From Bacillus vallismortis (GTDB lineage Bacteria; Bacillota; Bacilli; Bacillales; Bacillaceae): a DNA stretch of 64,000 nt. This document shows positions 19,075 through 28,053 of this stretch, in pieces (the stretch's first letter is position 1; every line of letters starts with the position of its first letter). The DNA lies in assembly GCF_004116955.1 (NCBI RefSeq), contig NZ_CP026362.1, positions 2,024,501-2,088,500 of the forward strand. Direction: 5' to 3'. The notes below the pieces were generated by a model. That model did not search any database. It was not told the DNA's origin and worked only from the letters and a program-made list of their open reading frames with translations. A program made the position numbers and the translations under genes.

Positions 19075-19920
19075 TTATGAAATTTTATTGGTTAATCGGT
19101 ACAGATGAAGCGTCAGATAAACCGCTTCCGCCTCATGAACTGGTTTCTTTAATGTTTGCTGCAAGATTTTAATCAATTTCCAAGCTGTATTGTAGCATAG
19201 CGGATATTCATTTTTCAATAACAACATTAATTTTTCTGGTTCTTTAGTCGGTTCTTCTTTTTTAATTCTTTCTATTGTAAATCTGATATGGCGGATCAGC
19301 CGCAAATAGTTGACACTTTCTTTGTTCACTTTCATTTGAAATGAGTCTTCAATCACCTCGACAAGCTGCGCCATCAGCTGCGAGTGCTGATTGACTTCGG
19401 ACAACGGACGGTTTGTCAGGGCCGAATGAATATGAAGGGCGATAAAACCGATCTCCCCTTCCGGAAGGAAGATTCCCGCTTTTTCATTGATCATATCTAT
19501 GACTTCTTTGGCTATTTGGTATTCTTCAGGGTATAGTGATTGAGTCTCCATTAAAAATGGATTTTTCATATCAAAGCCCTGCTGCTGTCTTTTGATCGCA
19601 AATGCGATATGGTCAGTCAGCGCAATGTGAATATGTTCATTTAATGAGTGGTTCGTCCTATTGCTAATGTGATAAATGACATCGTTTGAAATATCAACAA
19701 GCTTTTCATCAACATAGTCAAGGAGCTTTTTAAACTGTTTTTGTTCCTTTTCGTCTTTTAAAATGAACATTTTCTCGTAGCCTTTATCTTCAATGACGTC
19801 ATCTTGTTTTTTTCCGAAACCAATCCCTTTTCCGATTAAAACGACTTCACTGTATTTATGATGAGAAGCAATTAATACGTTATTATTCAGTACCTTTTTC
19901 ACTGTAAAGGACCCATTCAC
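19075..19920 (-). CDS. glcT: Transcriptional antiterminator of ptsGHI
   Basis: GlcT is a BglG/SacY-type RNA-binding protein that prevents termination in the ptsG leader when glucose is present. An N-terminal RNA-binding domain (VKKVLNNNVLIASH, about 1-60) is followed by two PTS regulation domains (about 65-170 and 175-281) with conserved His in HISNRTNHS, LTDHIAFA and ALHIHSAL. I report the GTG at 19920 (281 residues; AAAGGAG about 9 nt upstream). An ATG seven codons earlier with GAGGT is an alternative giving 288. It sits directly upstream of its target operon and 83 bp downstream of ykvZ. Confidence 0.93.
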   Translation of the reverse strand: MNGSFTVKKVLNNNVLIASHHKYSEVVLIGKGIGFGKKQDDVIEDKGYEKMFILKDEKEQKQFKKLLDYVDEKLVDISNDVIYHISNRTNHSLNEHIHIALTDHIAFAIKRQQQGFDMKNPFLMETQSLYPEEYQIAKEVIDMINEKAGIFLPEGEIGFIALHIHSALTNRPLSEVNQHSQLMAQLVEVIEDSFQMKVNKESVNYLRLIRHIRFTIERIKKEEPTKEPEKLMLLLKNEYPLCYNTAWKLIKILQQTLKKPVHEAEAVYLTLHLYRLTNKIS

Positions 19921-20003
19921 GATCCTCAGCTCCTTTGTCATTCAATACCTCATATCGTACATAACGAACGGAATGCACGTCAAACATTTTTTCAGCGCTT
20001 TCA

Positions 20004-20969
20004 CTAAACAGTCGATCTTTCGATGAGGCGGTAATCGAGAACTTTCTTTTCAATCGGCTGTCCCTGAATTCTTTTTTCCAGCATCGCAAACGCCTGCTTT
20101 CCCATTTCCTTTGTTTGAATGTCGATCGTTGTGATACCAAGCGATTGGCTGATTTCATGGTTATCAACGCTTAAAATGGCAAGCTCATCTGGCACCAATA
20201 CCCGCCGCGCCTTTGCTTCAAGTAAAAGCCCTGCTGAAACTTGATCATTGGCGACAAAAATAGCCGTCGGCTTCTCCTTCCAATTTTTCCATTTATGAAA
20301 GAGCGCCTTCCCATCATTGATTGAAATCGCTTTCTCGATCACCCAATCTTCATGAAATGCCTCTCCGATCTCTTCCAATGCTTCTCTATAGGCTTTGATT
20401 CGAAAATGGCTGTTCATGCCCTTCTTTCTTGCCAAACAGATGGCTATTTTTTTATGGCCTTTGGCCATTAAATAGTCCAATCCGTACCTGAATGCTTGTT
20501 CGTGAGGGATGCTGATGGTTGAAAAACGGCCGATATCTGAATTCTGGCAAAGCAATATCGGGCCCTTCCAATCCATGAGCCTCTCATCAGCAAGCGCTTT
20601 CGAACAAAAAATCAAGCCGTCAACTTGGCGCTCTTTTAACTGGGTCAGCGCAAAAATTTCTTTCTGAATATCGTAGTTGGTTTGGAATAAGGAGAGGTGA
20701 ATCCCGGATCCCTCGGCTGCATCAGCTATGCCTCCAATCAGCTCTGCAAAATAAGGCAAATTAATTGTCGGCAAGACAACGCCAATCATGTTTGAATATC
20801 CTTTCGATAAATGCACGGCATGGATATTTCTCGTGTACGCCAACGCTTCCATTGCCTCAAACACCCTATTTCTTTTATCTTCGCTGACGTAAGGATGGTT
20901 GTTGATGACTCGGGAAACCGTTGTAATGGAGACACCGGCTTTTTCTGCAATGTCTTTAATATTGGCCAT
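20004..20969 (-). CDS. ykvZ: LacI-family transcriptional regulator YkvZ
   Basis: A 321-residue repressor-type regulator. The N-terminal helix-turn-helix and hinge (MANIKDIAEKAGVSITTVSR ... NNHPYVSEDKRNRV) is followed by a periplasmic-binding-protein-like effector domain (about 60-321). Effector and targets are not known; location just upstream of glcT/ptsG suggests a link to sugar control, as inference only. AAGGGAA precedes the ATG at 20969. No terminator is visible between it and glcT, so some readthrough is possible. Confidence 0.9.
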   Translation of the reverse strand: MANIKDIAEKAGVSITTVSRVINNHPYVSEDKRNRVFEAMEALAYTRNIHAVHLSKGYSNMIGVVLPTINLPYFAELIGGIADAAEGSGIHLSLFQTNYDIQKEIFALTQLKERQVDGLIFCSKALADERLMDWKGPILLCQNSDIGRFSTISIPHEQAFRYGLDYLMAKGHKKIAICLARKKGMNSHFRIKAYREALEEIGEAFHEDWVIEKAISINDGKALFHKWKNWKEKPTAIFVANDQVSAGLLLEAKARRVLVPDELAILSVDNHEISQSLGITTIDIQTKEMGKQAFAMLEKRIQGQPIEKKVLDYRLIERSTV

Positions 20970-21075
20970 AGATTCCCTTCTTTCTAAAACCCCTTGATCT
21001 GGAATGCGTTTCATACAATATGATATGAACATACCAGACATATTTTATGTTTTTAGCTGAAAGGAGAAGGATTAC

Positions 21076-21201
21076 ATGGGTTTCTTCATTTTAATTGGAT
21101 TATGTTTAACTGTTCTCGGCGGCAGCTATCTCGCTGTAAAACCGCTCAACCAAAATCATGAAATCGAACCATTTCGAACATTTGATGATTTTTTTATTTA
21201 A
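21076..21201 (+). CDS. Small membrane protein, 41 residues
   Basis: ATG at 21076 follows AAGGAGAAGG. The product has one hydrophobic segment (FFILIGLCLTVLGGSYLAV, about 3-21) and a polar tail (KPLNQNHEIEPFRTFDDFF). It is divergent from ykvZ and ends at a terminator shared with the convergent ykvY. The family is not recognised; start, spacing and terminator make it a credible gene. Confidence 0.6.
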   Translation: MGFFILIGLCLTVLGGSYLAVKPLNQNHEIEPFRTFDDFFI

Positions 21202-21206
21202 TGCAG

Positions 21207-21244
21207 ATAAAAAAGGACGATGTCGAGAACAAAGTCCTTTTTTA
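21207..21244. terminator. Bidirectional terminator before ykvY
   Basis: AAAAAAGGAC and GTCCTTTTTT form a 10-bp stem around a 16-nt loop between convergent genes. Confidence 0.85.
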
Positions 21245-21250
21245 TTCCTG

Positions 21251-22345
21251 TTATGGCAGTATGATCAATTCCTTCGGAAATTGGGTCAGAGCAACCGCTC
21301 CGTTTTTTGTCACATGAACGTCATCCTCTATGCGCACGCCGCCGATCTCAGGCACATAAATCCCTGGTTCGATCGTGTAGACCATGCCTTCCTGCAGCAG
21401 TGTATCGTTGGCTTGGCTCATTGATGGGTACTCATGGACAGAAATCCCGAGTCCGTGTCCCAGCCGGTGAGGAAAATAATCACCGTATCCCGCCTTTTCA
21501 ATGATACCGCGGGCAGTTAAATCCAGATCTCCGATTCTGACTCCGGGTTTGCTTGCCTCAATCGCGGCTTTTTCCGCTTGAAGCACCGTTTCATAAATCT
21601 CTTCTTGCTTCGAATTGATGCTCTTGTATGCAAATGTTCTTGTAATATCAGAGCAGTACCCGTCAAGAATAACCCCGAGATCAAATAAAACAAAATCACC
21701 TTTCTTCAATGTGGCTGTGCCCGGATTTCCGTGAGGCTGGCCTGATTTTTCCCCGAATAAAACCATTGTGGAGAAAGACATGCCCTGAATCCCTTTTTTC
21801 TTCAACTCATACTCGATTTGAGCGAGCACTTCCACTTCACTAATGCCTTCACGTAAAGCGGCTGTGCCGACTTCAACACCGAAATCAGCAAGCTTTGCCG
21901 CCTCTTGCAGCAAACGAATTTCCTTGTCGTCTTTAATGAGCCGAAATTGATTGAGAGTTTCTTCGGCTGAAACAAACTGAGCCCCGCCGACAGAGTGCTT
22001 CAGCTGTTCTCCACGTGACAGTGAGATCGAGTCCTTTTCTACCGCAAGTGTATGTATGCCGATATGTCGCTTTTTCAAGGCTTTCTCTATCAGCTCCCAC
22101 GGATTTTCGTGATCCGCATAGCCAATGATTTCATGATTCCATCCTGCGTTGCGGGCCTGGTCTGCTTCCATTCCGGGACAAACAAAGAAAGGCTCTTCTT
22201 CTTGAAAAATAAATAAGCCCATTAATCTTTCATGCGGCTCTGTGTAAAAGCCGGTTAAGTAAAAAACATTTTCTTTCGTATGAATAAATGCGGCAGTATG
22301 CCCTGCTTCCTTCAGCCATGAAGAGACGCGTTGTATTCTATTCAC
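21251..22345 (-). CDS. ykvY: Xaa-Pro dipeptidase, M24B metallopeptidase
   Basis: A 364-residue cytosolic peptidase that removes residues preceding proline. An N-terminal creatinase-like domain (about 1-125) is followed by a pita-bread catalytic domain. Metal ligands are visible in VLFDLGVILDGYCSDITRTF (two Asp), HRLGHGLGISVHEYP (His), TIEPGIYVP (Glu) and RIEDDV (Glu). The start is GTG with GGGAGGA upstream. It is also called papB in recent B. subtilis naming, as I recall. Confidence 0.93.
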   Translation of the reverse strand: MNRIQRVSSWLKEAGHTAAFIHTKENVFYLTGFYTEPHERLMGLFIFQEEEPFFVCPGMEADQARNAGWNHEIIGYADHENPWELIEKALKKRHIGIHTLAVEKDSISLSRGEQLKHSVGGAQFVSAEETLNQFRLIKDDKEIRLLQEAAKLADFGVEVGTAALREGISEVEVLAQIEYELKKKGIQGMSFSTMVLFGEKSGQPHGNPGTATLKKGDFVLFDLGVILDGYCSDITRTFAYKSINSKQEEIYETVLQAEKAAIEASKPGVRIGDLDLTARGIIEKAGYGDYFPHRLGHGLGISVHEYPSMSQANDTLLQEGMVYTIEPGIYVPEIGGVRIEDDVHVTKNGAVALTQFPKELIILP

Positions 22346-22509
22346 TTTTTGTTCCTCCCTGCCGTTTCAATACATCGTTCTATCTTTTCATTGTAACAGG
22401 TTTTACAGGTGTTTGCCTTTTGCGGCGCTTCATTTTCAGATCCATTTTATTTCCTCTCTCCCATCCTGTATACTGACATTAGAGTTCAAACGCAGGGAGT
22501 TGTTCCGTT

Positions 22510-22713
22510 TTGCTGATGAATTTTTTTAGGCGAAAAGCAGTTATGCTCTTAACGGTTTTGGGAATTTCCGCTCCTTTTATTGGCATGAAGATGGTTGGTT
22601 TTTACTATTACAGCTCGATCATAGGCTGTGCAGCGGGCTGCCTATGCTGCATCCTTGCACTCATCCTCGTTACGAAAAGACCTGAAAAAGACAAAAAAGA
22701 AGGAAAAGCTTGA
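22510..22713 (+). CDS. Small two-helix membrane protein, 67 residues
   Basis: TTG at 22510 has AGGGAG 10 nt upstream; an ATG two codons later is too far from it. The product has two hydrophobic stretches (about 9-27 and 30-53, the second with four cysteines near GCAAGCLCC) and a highly charged tail (KRPEKDKKEGKA). Divergent from ykvY and convergent with zosA. No family recognised. Confidence 0.6.
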   Translation: MLMNFFRRKAVMLLTVLGISAPFIGMKMVGFYYYSSIIGCAAGCLCCILALILVTKRPEKDKKEGKA

Positions 22714-22719
22714 TACATA

Positions 22720-22756
22720 AAAAACCAGCAGCCCAATTGGACTGCTGATTTTATTT
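22720..22756. terminator. Bidirectional terminator before zosA end
   Basis: CAGCAG and CTGCTG arms around CCCAATTGGA, with A- and T-rich flanks on both sides. Confidence 0.8.
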
Positions 22757-24664
22757 TAAAAGTCTTAATCCATTCAATATAACCAAGATCGTACTTCCCT
22801 CATGACCAATCACGCCAAAAGGCAATTCCATCACCTGTAAAAAGTTTGCACAAATCAGCAAGCAGATGACAGCTAGAGAAAACACGATATTTTGTTTGAC
22901 AATCCTGTTCATTTTCCGTGACAAGCGGCACATGTTTACGAGCTTTTTCAAATCGTTTTGCATGAGGACCATATCGGCGGTCTCAAGAGCGACATCTGTT
23001 CCGCCGCCCATTGCAATGCCGACATCCGCCGCTTTGAGTGCCGGCGCATCATTGATTCCGTCACCGACCATTGCAATCGTTCCGAATTCTTCTTTTAACC
23101 GTTTGATTTCATTCACTTTTTGGTCAGGCAGGCATTCTGCTGCAACAGTTGTCATTCCGGCTTCCTTCGCTATCGCTTGAGCCGTGTCCTCATGATCCCC
23201 TGTCAGCATGGCCGTTTTAATCCCCAGTCGGTTCAATTCTTCCATGACCTCTTTTGCTTCTGGCCTGATTTGATCTTTCAGTGCGATACAGCCTGCTATT
23301 TGGTCATCCTTTTTCACAAATACAATCGTATAGCCGCTTTGAATAATATCAGGTGCTGTTTGTTTGATAAATTGTGCTGCCTTTTCCTCGCCGATAAAAC
23401 CCGCTTTACCGATCTTCCATTTCGCGCCCGACACTTCTGCCATAACACCAAACCCTGATGTTTCTTCTATAGATATGTATCCGGACTGATTCACGCCGCG
23501 GCTTTCAGCATATGCTGTTATAGCTTGAGCGAGCGGATGGCTTGATTGCGTTTCGATGGCATAGACGGCCTCCAGAACCTCCGTTTCACTGAATCCGTCT
23601 GCGATCTTGACAGTTTCGACAGCAGGCTGCCCTTTTGTTACAGTGCCTGTTTTATCAAAGGCGATCATTTGCACAGAGCCCAGCTGCTCAAGATAGACAC
23701 TTCCTTTTACAAGCATGCCGTTACGAGCGCCATTAGAAATCAAGGAAAGCGCCGCCGGCATAATAGAGGCGACAAGCGCGCAAGGTGACGCGACAACCAT
23801 AAACACCATTGCGCGGTAGAAGGTTTCACTCCAGCTCCATCCAAGCGCAAAGTGCGGCACGAATAACAGGAGCCCCACTACAATCAGCACACCTTTTACA
23901 TAAGCATTTTCAAATCGTTCGATGAAAGCCTGTGCGGGTGAAACACTGTTTTGGGCTGATTCAACCAGTTTGATGATTTTTCTGAACAACGAATCTTCAT
24001 TTGCTTTTGTGACACGGACGGTTAAGGAGCCGTTGCGATTCACAGTCCCCGTAAATACCGCGTCACCGATGTGTTTTTCTACAGGCATTGACTCACCTGT
24101 TAATGCTGACTCGTCTAGATTTGTTGAGCCTGATTCAATGACACCGTCTGCCGCTACTCGTTCTCCGGGCTTGATCACAATCATATCACCGGCCTTCAAG
24201 TCGGAAACCGCAACTCTTTTCGTTTCGCCATTGACCATCAGTGTCGCCTCTTCTGGCTCAAGTTGCATCAAAGAAGTTAAATCTCTGCTGCTTTTATTCA
24301 TCGTGTATGTTTCTAAAGCGCCGCTTAAAGAAAAAATAAATATTAAAATAGCACCCTCTGCCCAGTATCCGATTAATGCCGAACCAATGGCAGCGAAAAT
24401 CATTAAAAGTTCTACATTCAGTGTTTTGGATTCGAACGTTTCTTCGATTCCTTCCTTTGCTTTAGCAAACCCGCCGATCACAAAAGCCAGCAGGTAAAGC
24501 GATACTGACAATACTTGATGTCCGGATAAGAGCCAGCCGGCCAAAATAAGAGCGCCTGATACGAGTGCTGCAATAAGCTCAGCATGCTGTGCCCAGTTTT
24601 TTTCTCTCTGTTCTGTTTTTAATGGCTCGTGCGGATCGTGTGGAGCGATAACTTGTTCATTCAT
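22751..24664 (-). CDS. zosA: P-type metal ATPase ZosA
   Basis: ZosA (YkvW) is a heavy-metal P1B-type ATPase reported to import zinc under oxidative stress. The 637 residues contain the A-domain TGESMPV, a membrane SPC motif (ASPCALVASIMPA) in place of the CPC of many relatives, the phosphorylated Asp in FDKTGTVTKG, the HP motif in SSHPLAQAI, and GDGINDAPAL. There is no N-terminal metal-binding domain, only a short His-containing head. It is a known PerR target, and a PerR-like box lies at 24806-24820. RBS GAGGAGAAG precedes the ATG. Confidence 0.95.
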   Translation of the reverse strand: MNEQVIAPHDPHEPLKTEQREKNWAQHAELIAALVSGALILAGWLLSGHQVLSVSLYLLAFVIGGFAKAKEGIEETFESKTLNVELLMIFAAIGSALIGYWAEGAILIFIFSLSGALETYTMNKSSRDLTSLMQLEPEEATLMVNGETKRVAVSDLKAGDMIVIKPGERVAADGVIESGSTNLDESALTGESMPVEKHIGDAVFTGTVNRNGSLTVRVTKANEDSLFRKIIKLVESAQNSVSPAQAFIERFENAYVKGVLIVVGLLLFVPHFALGWSWSETFYRAMVFMVVASPCALVASIMPAALSLISNGARNGMLVKGSVYLEQLGSVQMIAFDKTGTVTKGQPAVETVKIADGFSETEVLEAVYAIETQSSHPLAQAITAYAESRGVNQSGYISIEETSGFGVMAEVSGAKWKIGKAGFIGEEKAAQFIKQTAPDIIQSGYTIVFVKKDDQIAGCIALKDQIRPEAKEVMEELNRLGIKTAMLTGDHEDTAQAIAKEAGMTTVAAECLPDQKVNEIKRLKEEFGTIAMVGDGINDAPALKAADVGIAMGGGTDVALETADMVLMQNDLKKLVNMCRLSRKMNRIVKQNIVFSLAVICLLICANFLQVMELPFGVIGHEGSTILVILNGLRLLK

Positions 24665-24713
24665 ATCAACTTCTCCTCTCTAATTGAGAACGCAAATCAT
24701 CTTCATTTCCCTT

Positions 24714-24744
24714 ATAAAAACAAAATTGCTGCCCAAAAGGCAGC
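24714..24744 (-). terminator. Terminator-like hairpin in the zosA leader
   Basis: On the minus strand GCTGCC-TTTTG-GGCAGC (24728-24744) is followed by AATTTTGTTTTT. It lies between the predicted zosA promoter and the start codon, about 50 nt before the gene. Confidence 0.5.
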
Positions 24745-24777
24745 TTTATTGTCTGATATTCCTTGATGTCTTCCTTT

Positions 24778-24820
24778 ATTATAGCACGCCCGAAGAAAAT
24801 TACAATTATAATTATTTTAA
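24778..24820 (-). promoter_or_regulatory. zosA promoter with PerR box
   Basis: Minus-strand TTGTAA (24800-24805), 16 nt, TATAAT (24778-24783). The plus strand at 24806-24820 reads TTATAATTATTTTAA, one mismatch from the PerR consensus TTATAATNATTATAA, next to the -35. This agrees with the known peroxide control of zosA. Confidence 0.7.
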
Positions 24821-24828
24821 TTTCTTCT

Positions 24829-24843
24829 TGATAATAATTATCA
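24829..24843. promoter_or_regulatory. Perfect Fur-type box upstream of zosA
   Basis: TGATAATAATTATCA matches the 7-1-7 Fur consensus TGATAATNATTATCA at every position. It is centred 23 bp upstream of the PerR box. Whether Fur acts here is unknown. Confidence 0.55.
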
Positions 24844-24877
24844 TTAATATTTATCCAATTCTTCTTGAAACATAAAA

Positions 24878-25115
24878 AGCTGAGAGTTTATGCCCTCAGC
24901 TACAGAAAAATGGTTTTCGTTTTCGGATGGTGTTGAAAATCCTTGAAGTCTAGGAAAGACGAGTATTGGAGCAGACTTCCACAGGATGTGATGAAGTTAA
25001 GGCAGGACGCCTAAGCATTTAGCCGCCGTTCCTTTCATAACACGTGAGCACCAACGTGCAGGACTGACACCGAATGCGAGGGTTTGTCGACACGCTAAAG
25101 CTTAAAGACTACACG
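24878..25115. repeat. Candidate B. subtilis dispersed intergenic element (about 190 bp)
   Basis: Between stoA and zosA is about 240 bp of non-coding, structured DNA that opens with a GCTGAG/CTCAGC hairpin (24880-24901). It contains ATGCGAGGGTTTGTCGACA at 25074-25092, the same 19 bp as at 62508-62526. A roughly 190-bp element repeated about ten times is known in the B. subtilis chromosome. I believe this is a copy, but the match is from memory. Confidence 0.45.
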
Positions 25116-25121
25116 CTCAGC

Positions 25122-25619
25122 TTATTCTTTCGTCCATTCTTTCAGTTGTTCTGCCGTCATTGGGCCTACTTTTGTTTTTTCAATTTCGCCCTTTTCATTT
25201 AGCAAAAACGAAGTTGGGATCGTGATGATATGGTACTCCTTCATTAATTCTCCTTTTGAATCAAGAACAATCGGAAAGGTCAGCTTGTTTGCTTCAATAA
25301 AGTTTTCGACAGTTTGCTGATTTTGCTCCGCGTTCACTAAATTCACTGTTACCAGCTTCACGTTCCCAGATTGATGGGCATCATAAAACGATTGAAACTG
25401 TGGAAGCTCCTTTTTACAGGGCGGACACCATGAGGTCCAAAAATGCAGGATCGTTTTTTGCCCTTTATGCGGGATCGAGATATCCTCCCCTTCTATCGTT
25501 TTCATAAGAAAAACAGCGGGAACTGCAGGCTTTTTATCCTCAGCGGCTGCTACATCGGGAAGGCACGCAATCATCCCCAATAACATAAGGCATACAGCAA
25601 GCAAGCGCTTCGTCAACAT
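25122..25619 (-). CDS. stoA: Spore thiol-disulfide oxidoreductase StoA
   Basis: StoA (YkvV, SpoIVH) is a membrane-anchored thioredoxin-like protein needed for normal spore cortex synthesis; it reduces disulfides outside the membrane with electrons from CcdA. The 165 residues start with a signal or membrane segment (about 5-22). The thioredoxin active site is WCPPC in LHFWTSWCPPCKKE, followed by the cis-Pro in ITIPTSFLL. It is encoded 49 bp after the cortex gene ykvU. Confidence 0.95.
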   Translation of the reverse strand: MLTKRLLAVCLMLLGMIACLPDVAAAEDKKPAVPAVFLMKTIEGEDISIPHKGQKTILHFWTSWCPPCKKELPQFQSFYDAHQSGNVKLVTVNLVNAEQNQQTVENFIEANKLTFPIVLDSKGELMKEYHIITIPTSFLLNEKGEIEKTKVGPMTAEQLKEWTKE

Positions 25620-25668
25620 GGAATCTTCCTTTCATGCTTTTTAATTAGCTTGCCCCTGCTTTTCTTTA

Positions 25669-27006
25669 TCATCCTTCAATACGCGGCGTTCTGTTTCCTC
25701 CCGTAAGAAAAACAGATACACGCAGCGCTTTGCAGATCGTGGCATAGTGCAGGCTCGTCAGCAAAATCATGCCGGTGTTCATTCCCAAAATAATCCCGAG
25801 CATTTGCAAATTCTCCATTGACCCCAGCACATACATCATACTTAGCGCAACGATATGACTCCACACATTGTGATAAAAAGCTTCTTTCACAAATCCCATC
25901 CCGATTAAGCACGCCTGCAGCGGCATGACAAACAGATGAAAGAGAAAATATGGCCACAACAGCTGCAAGTAATACTGCGCCTCAGGTGAGTGAAAAAACA
26001 GATGTGTCAGAGGGCCTGCAAACTGGAACATGATCCAGACAGCCGGTATACCGTAGCCAAATGTAATGAAAATCGACTGCTTCAGCCTTTTTAATACGAT
26101 GTCATATTGCGAAAGCGCATAAGCTTCCGAAATACTAGGTATCATGACAACCATTAACGAATGGGCAATGAAAGCAGGGAACGAGCCTATTGTTACAGCC
26201 ACCCCGGCAAGCATTCCGTATTGATCAATTGCAGCTGTCCCGGCAACGCCAGCTGCCAAAAGCGCTCCTTTTACTAAAAAGGGTTCAATTGCGTTGACAA
26301 TGGCATGAAAAATACGCAGCCCTGTTGTAGGAATGGATACAGCAAGCAGTCGTTTTCTTACATCCTTTCCGCGCAAATGAATGTGCTGCTGGCCGGATAC
26401 CGCCCGCCTCGCGATGATAAATTGTGAATATAAATAAACAAGCACGACCACATCACTCACGACGAGGACAAACAAGGAAATCAGCACAGCCATATCCAAT
26501 TCAAATGAGTACCATTGAAAAAAGAGGAATAGGCACAAGAGCTGGATGATTTTTTTCAGCACATTGGCGATTGCGATTTTCCCCATTTTTTGAACACCCA
26601 TAAAGTAGCCCCTGGCAATTGAAGTAAAGGCGACAATAGGAATTAAGCCGATCACAATCCCTTTAATAAACGGGTGGTATGTATCAAATACCGGAATAAA
26701 CGGAAGCGCAATACTGGCGGCGGCAGTAGAAAACGCTGTAAAAACGGCTGTCATTTTGAAAGCGTGCCTCAGCATGCTTTCATGAAGCTTAGGGTTTGAC
26801 TCGGCAATAAATTTAGAAATCGAGATCGGCAATTCCAGGCTTGCGATAACGATAATTAAAAAGATCGTGGGCAAAATACTCATGTAAAGCCCCATCCCGT
26901 GCTCGCCAAGCTCCCGCGCCAAAATCATATTCACGACAAATTCAAGGCATTCGGCGAAAAAGGCGGCAATGGATAAAAGAATGATCCCTTTCACAAATCG
27001 ATTCAT
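25669..27006 (-). CDS. ykvU: Sporulation polysaccharide-flippase-like protein YkvU
   Basis: A 445-residue membrane protein of the MOP/polysaccharide biosynthesis transporter superfamily, related to SpoVB, with about 12-14 hydrophobic segments. In B. subtilis it is a mother-cell sporulation protein with a reported role in spore cortex or membrane function. The ATG at 27006 (MNRFVKG) follows AAGGAG; the frame is open 17 codons upstream without such a site. It probably shares a transcript with stoA. Confidence 0.9.
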   Translation of the reverse strand: MNRFVKGIILLSIAAFFAECLEFVVNMILARELGEHGMGLYMSILPTIFLIIVIASLELPISISKFIAESNPKLHESMLRHAFKMTAVFTAFSTAAASIALPFIPVFDTYHPFIKGIVIGLIPIVAFTSIARGYFMGVQKMGKIAIANVLKKIIQLLCLFLFFQWYSFELDMAVLISLFVLVVSDVVVLVYLYSQFIIARRAVSGQQHIHLRGKDVRKRLLAVSIPTTGLRIFHAIVNAIEPFLVKGALLAAGVAGTAAIDQYGMLAGVAVTIGSFPAFIAHSLMVVMIPSISEAYALSQYDIVLKRLKQSIFITFGYGIPAVWIMFQFAGPLTHLFFHSPEAQYYLQLLWPYFLFHLFVMPLQACLIGMGFVKEAFYHNVWSHIVALSMMYVLGSMENLQMLGIILGMNTGMILLTSLHYATICKALRVSVFLTGGNRTPRIEG

Positions 27007-27085
27007 GATGTCTCTCCTTGTCTCTTGTACTATCAACATCATATGAGACAAGTTCAAAAATTATTTTATTTTTACTCTTTATATA

Positions 27086-27122
27086 AAAAAAAGCACAGCT
27101 GAGACAAATTGTCTCTTCTATG
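27086..27122 (-). terminator. Terminator of ykvT
   Basis: AAGCATAG-AA-GAGACA pairs with TCTC-AG-CTGTGCTT, ending in TTTTTTTT on the minus strand. Confidence 0.85.
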
Positions 27123-27123
27123 C

Positions 27124-27753
27124 TTAGATGGCAAAAATGTGCCCGCCGATTTTTTCTATGATTTTTCTTGAACGAATCCAATCATCCGACGCTGTTTTTG
27201 GATTATAAAAGAATATGGCATCTGTTTCTCTATTTTGTGAGGACAGCGCTTCTTCAGCAGCAGCAATCGATTCTTTATCAGGTTTTTGCTTAATGCTTCC
27301 GTTTGCGACTGGTTCAAAGGCGTTTTTCTGATAAATAACCCCTCTAATGGTATCAGGAAACCCTTTTTGTTCCGTTCTGTTCAGCACAACGCTTGCTACA
27401 GCGACCTTGCCTTTATAGGATTCTCCCTTAGCTTCTGCGTGAATGAGACGAGACAGCAGATCTTTTTCAGACTGTGTATATGTTTCTTTCTTTTCAGTTG
27501 TTTTGGCTGGCTTGTCTTTTTCTTTCTTTTCAGTGTGTGCTGATAGCTTGATCGGCTTTATTTTTTTCTTCTCCTTATCAGCAGACAGTGAAGGGAAAGA
27601 TCCGTCTGTACCTCGTTCTATATGTGAAAGCCATTTCGCTTCTTCATGTTTTATCTTCTTTGTGCTCATGAGTGAAGCATGTGTATGTTCAATTTTTGCC
27701 GCAGGCATGAAACAAAGAAGAAAAACAGCCAGAGCAGTGAATTTTGTCGTCAT
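27124..27753 (-). CDS. ykvT: SleB-like cell wall hydrolase YkvT
   Basis: A 209-residue exported protein with a signal peptide (about 1-22), a basic low-complexity region (about 55-95, many Lys/Glu), and a C-terminal hydrolase_2 (SleB/CwlJ) domain (about 98-209). In that domain [14 protein letters not shown] holds the catalytic Glu. The family cleaves spore cortex or related peptidoglycan. Its site among stoA and ykvU fits a role in sporulation or germination. A tail of about 20 residues continues past the core. RBS AAGGAGG. Confidence 0.9.
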   Translation of the reverse strand: MTTKFTALAVFLLCFMPAAKIEHTHASLMSTKKIKHEEAKWLSHIERGTDGSFPSLSADKEKKKIKPIKLSAHTEKKEKDKPAKTTEKKETYTQSEKDLLSRLIHAEAKGESYKGKVAVASVVLNRTEQKGFPDTIRGVIYQKNAFEPVANGSIKQKPDKESIAAAEEALSSQNRETDAIFFYNPKTASDDWIRSRKIIEKIGGHIFAI

Positions 27754-28021
27754 ACAGTTTCCTCCTTAAAGTGCTCAAAAAACACTTCACCACCTTAACA
27801 AGAGATCCATTCATTTTCACGGAAAAAGATTTTCCAACTCTCCCAAGGAGGCATCAGGATGGAATATACCGGATGACAGACTGATTAATGGAAGAAAAAC
27901 AGCCCGAAATTCTATAAATCTTGTCAATGCGAAACACATTTATCCATTTTTGGCGATTTACATTTTGTTTACACCTGTTACAGTTGCTTGTCATAAAAGG
28001 CCTGCATTCTGTCACATATGA
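27754..28021. other. ykvT upstream intergenic region
   Basis: About 270 bp with no coding frame above a few codons (an ATG behind AAGGAGG near 27859 stops after five codons). It probably holds the ykvT promoter. Confidence 0.4.
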
Positions 28022-28053
28022 TAAAAAGGCTCCTCACAAATGAGAAACCTTTA
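28022..28053 (-). terminator. Terminator of the 64-residue gene
   Basis: GGTTTCTCA and TGAGGAGCC arms with a short loop, followed by TTTTTT on the minus strand. Confidence 0.75.

Noticed and set aside
23922-24497. Open frame of 191 codons antisense to zosA
   Set aside because: Lies wholly within a clear P-type ATPase gene on the other strand, has no ribosome binding site, and its product is compositionally odd; it is a shadow.
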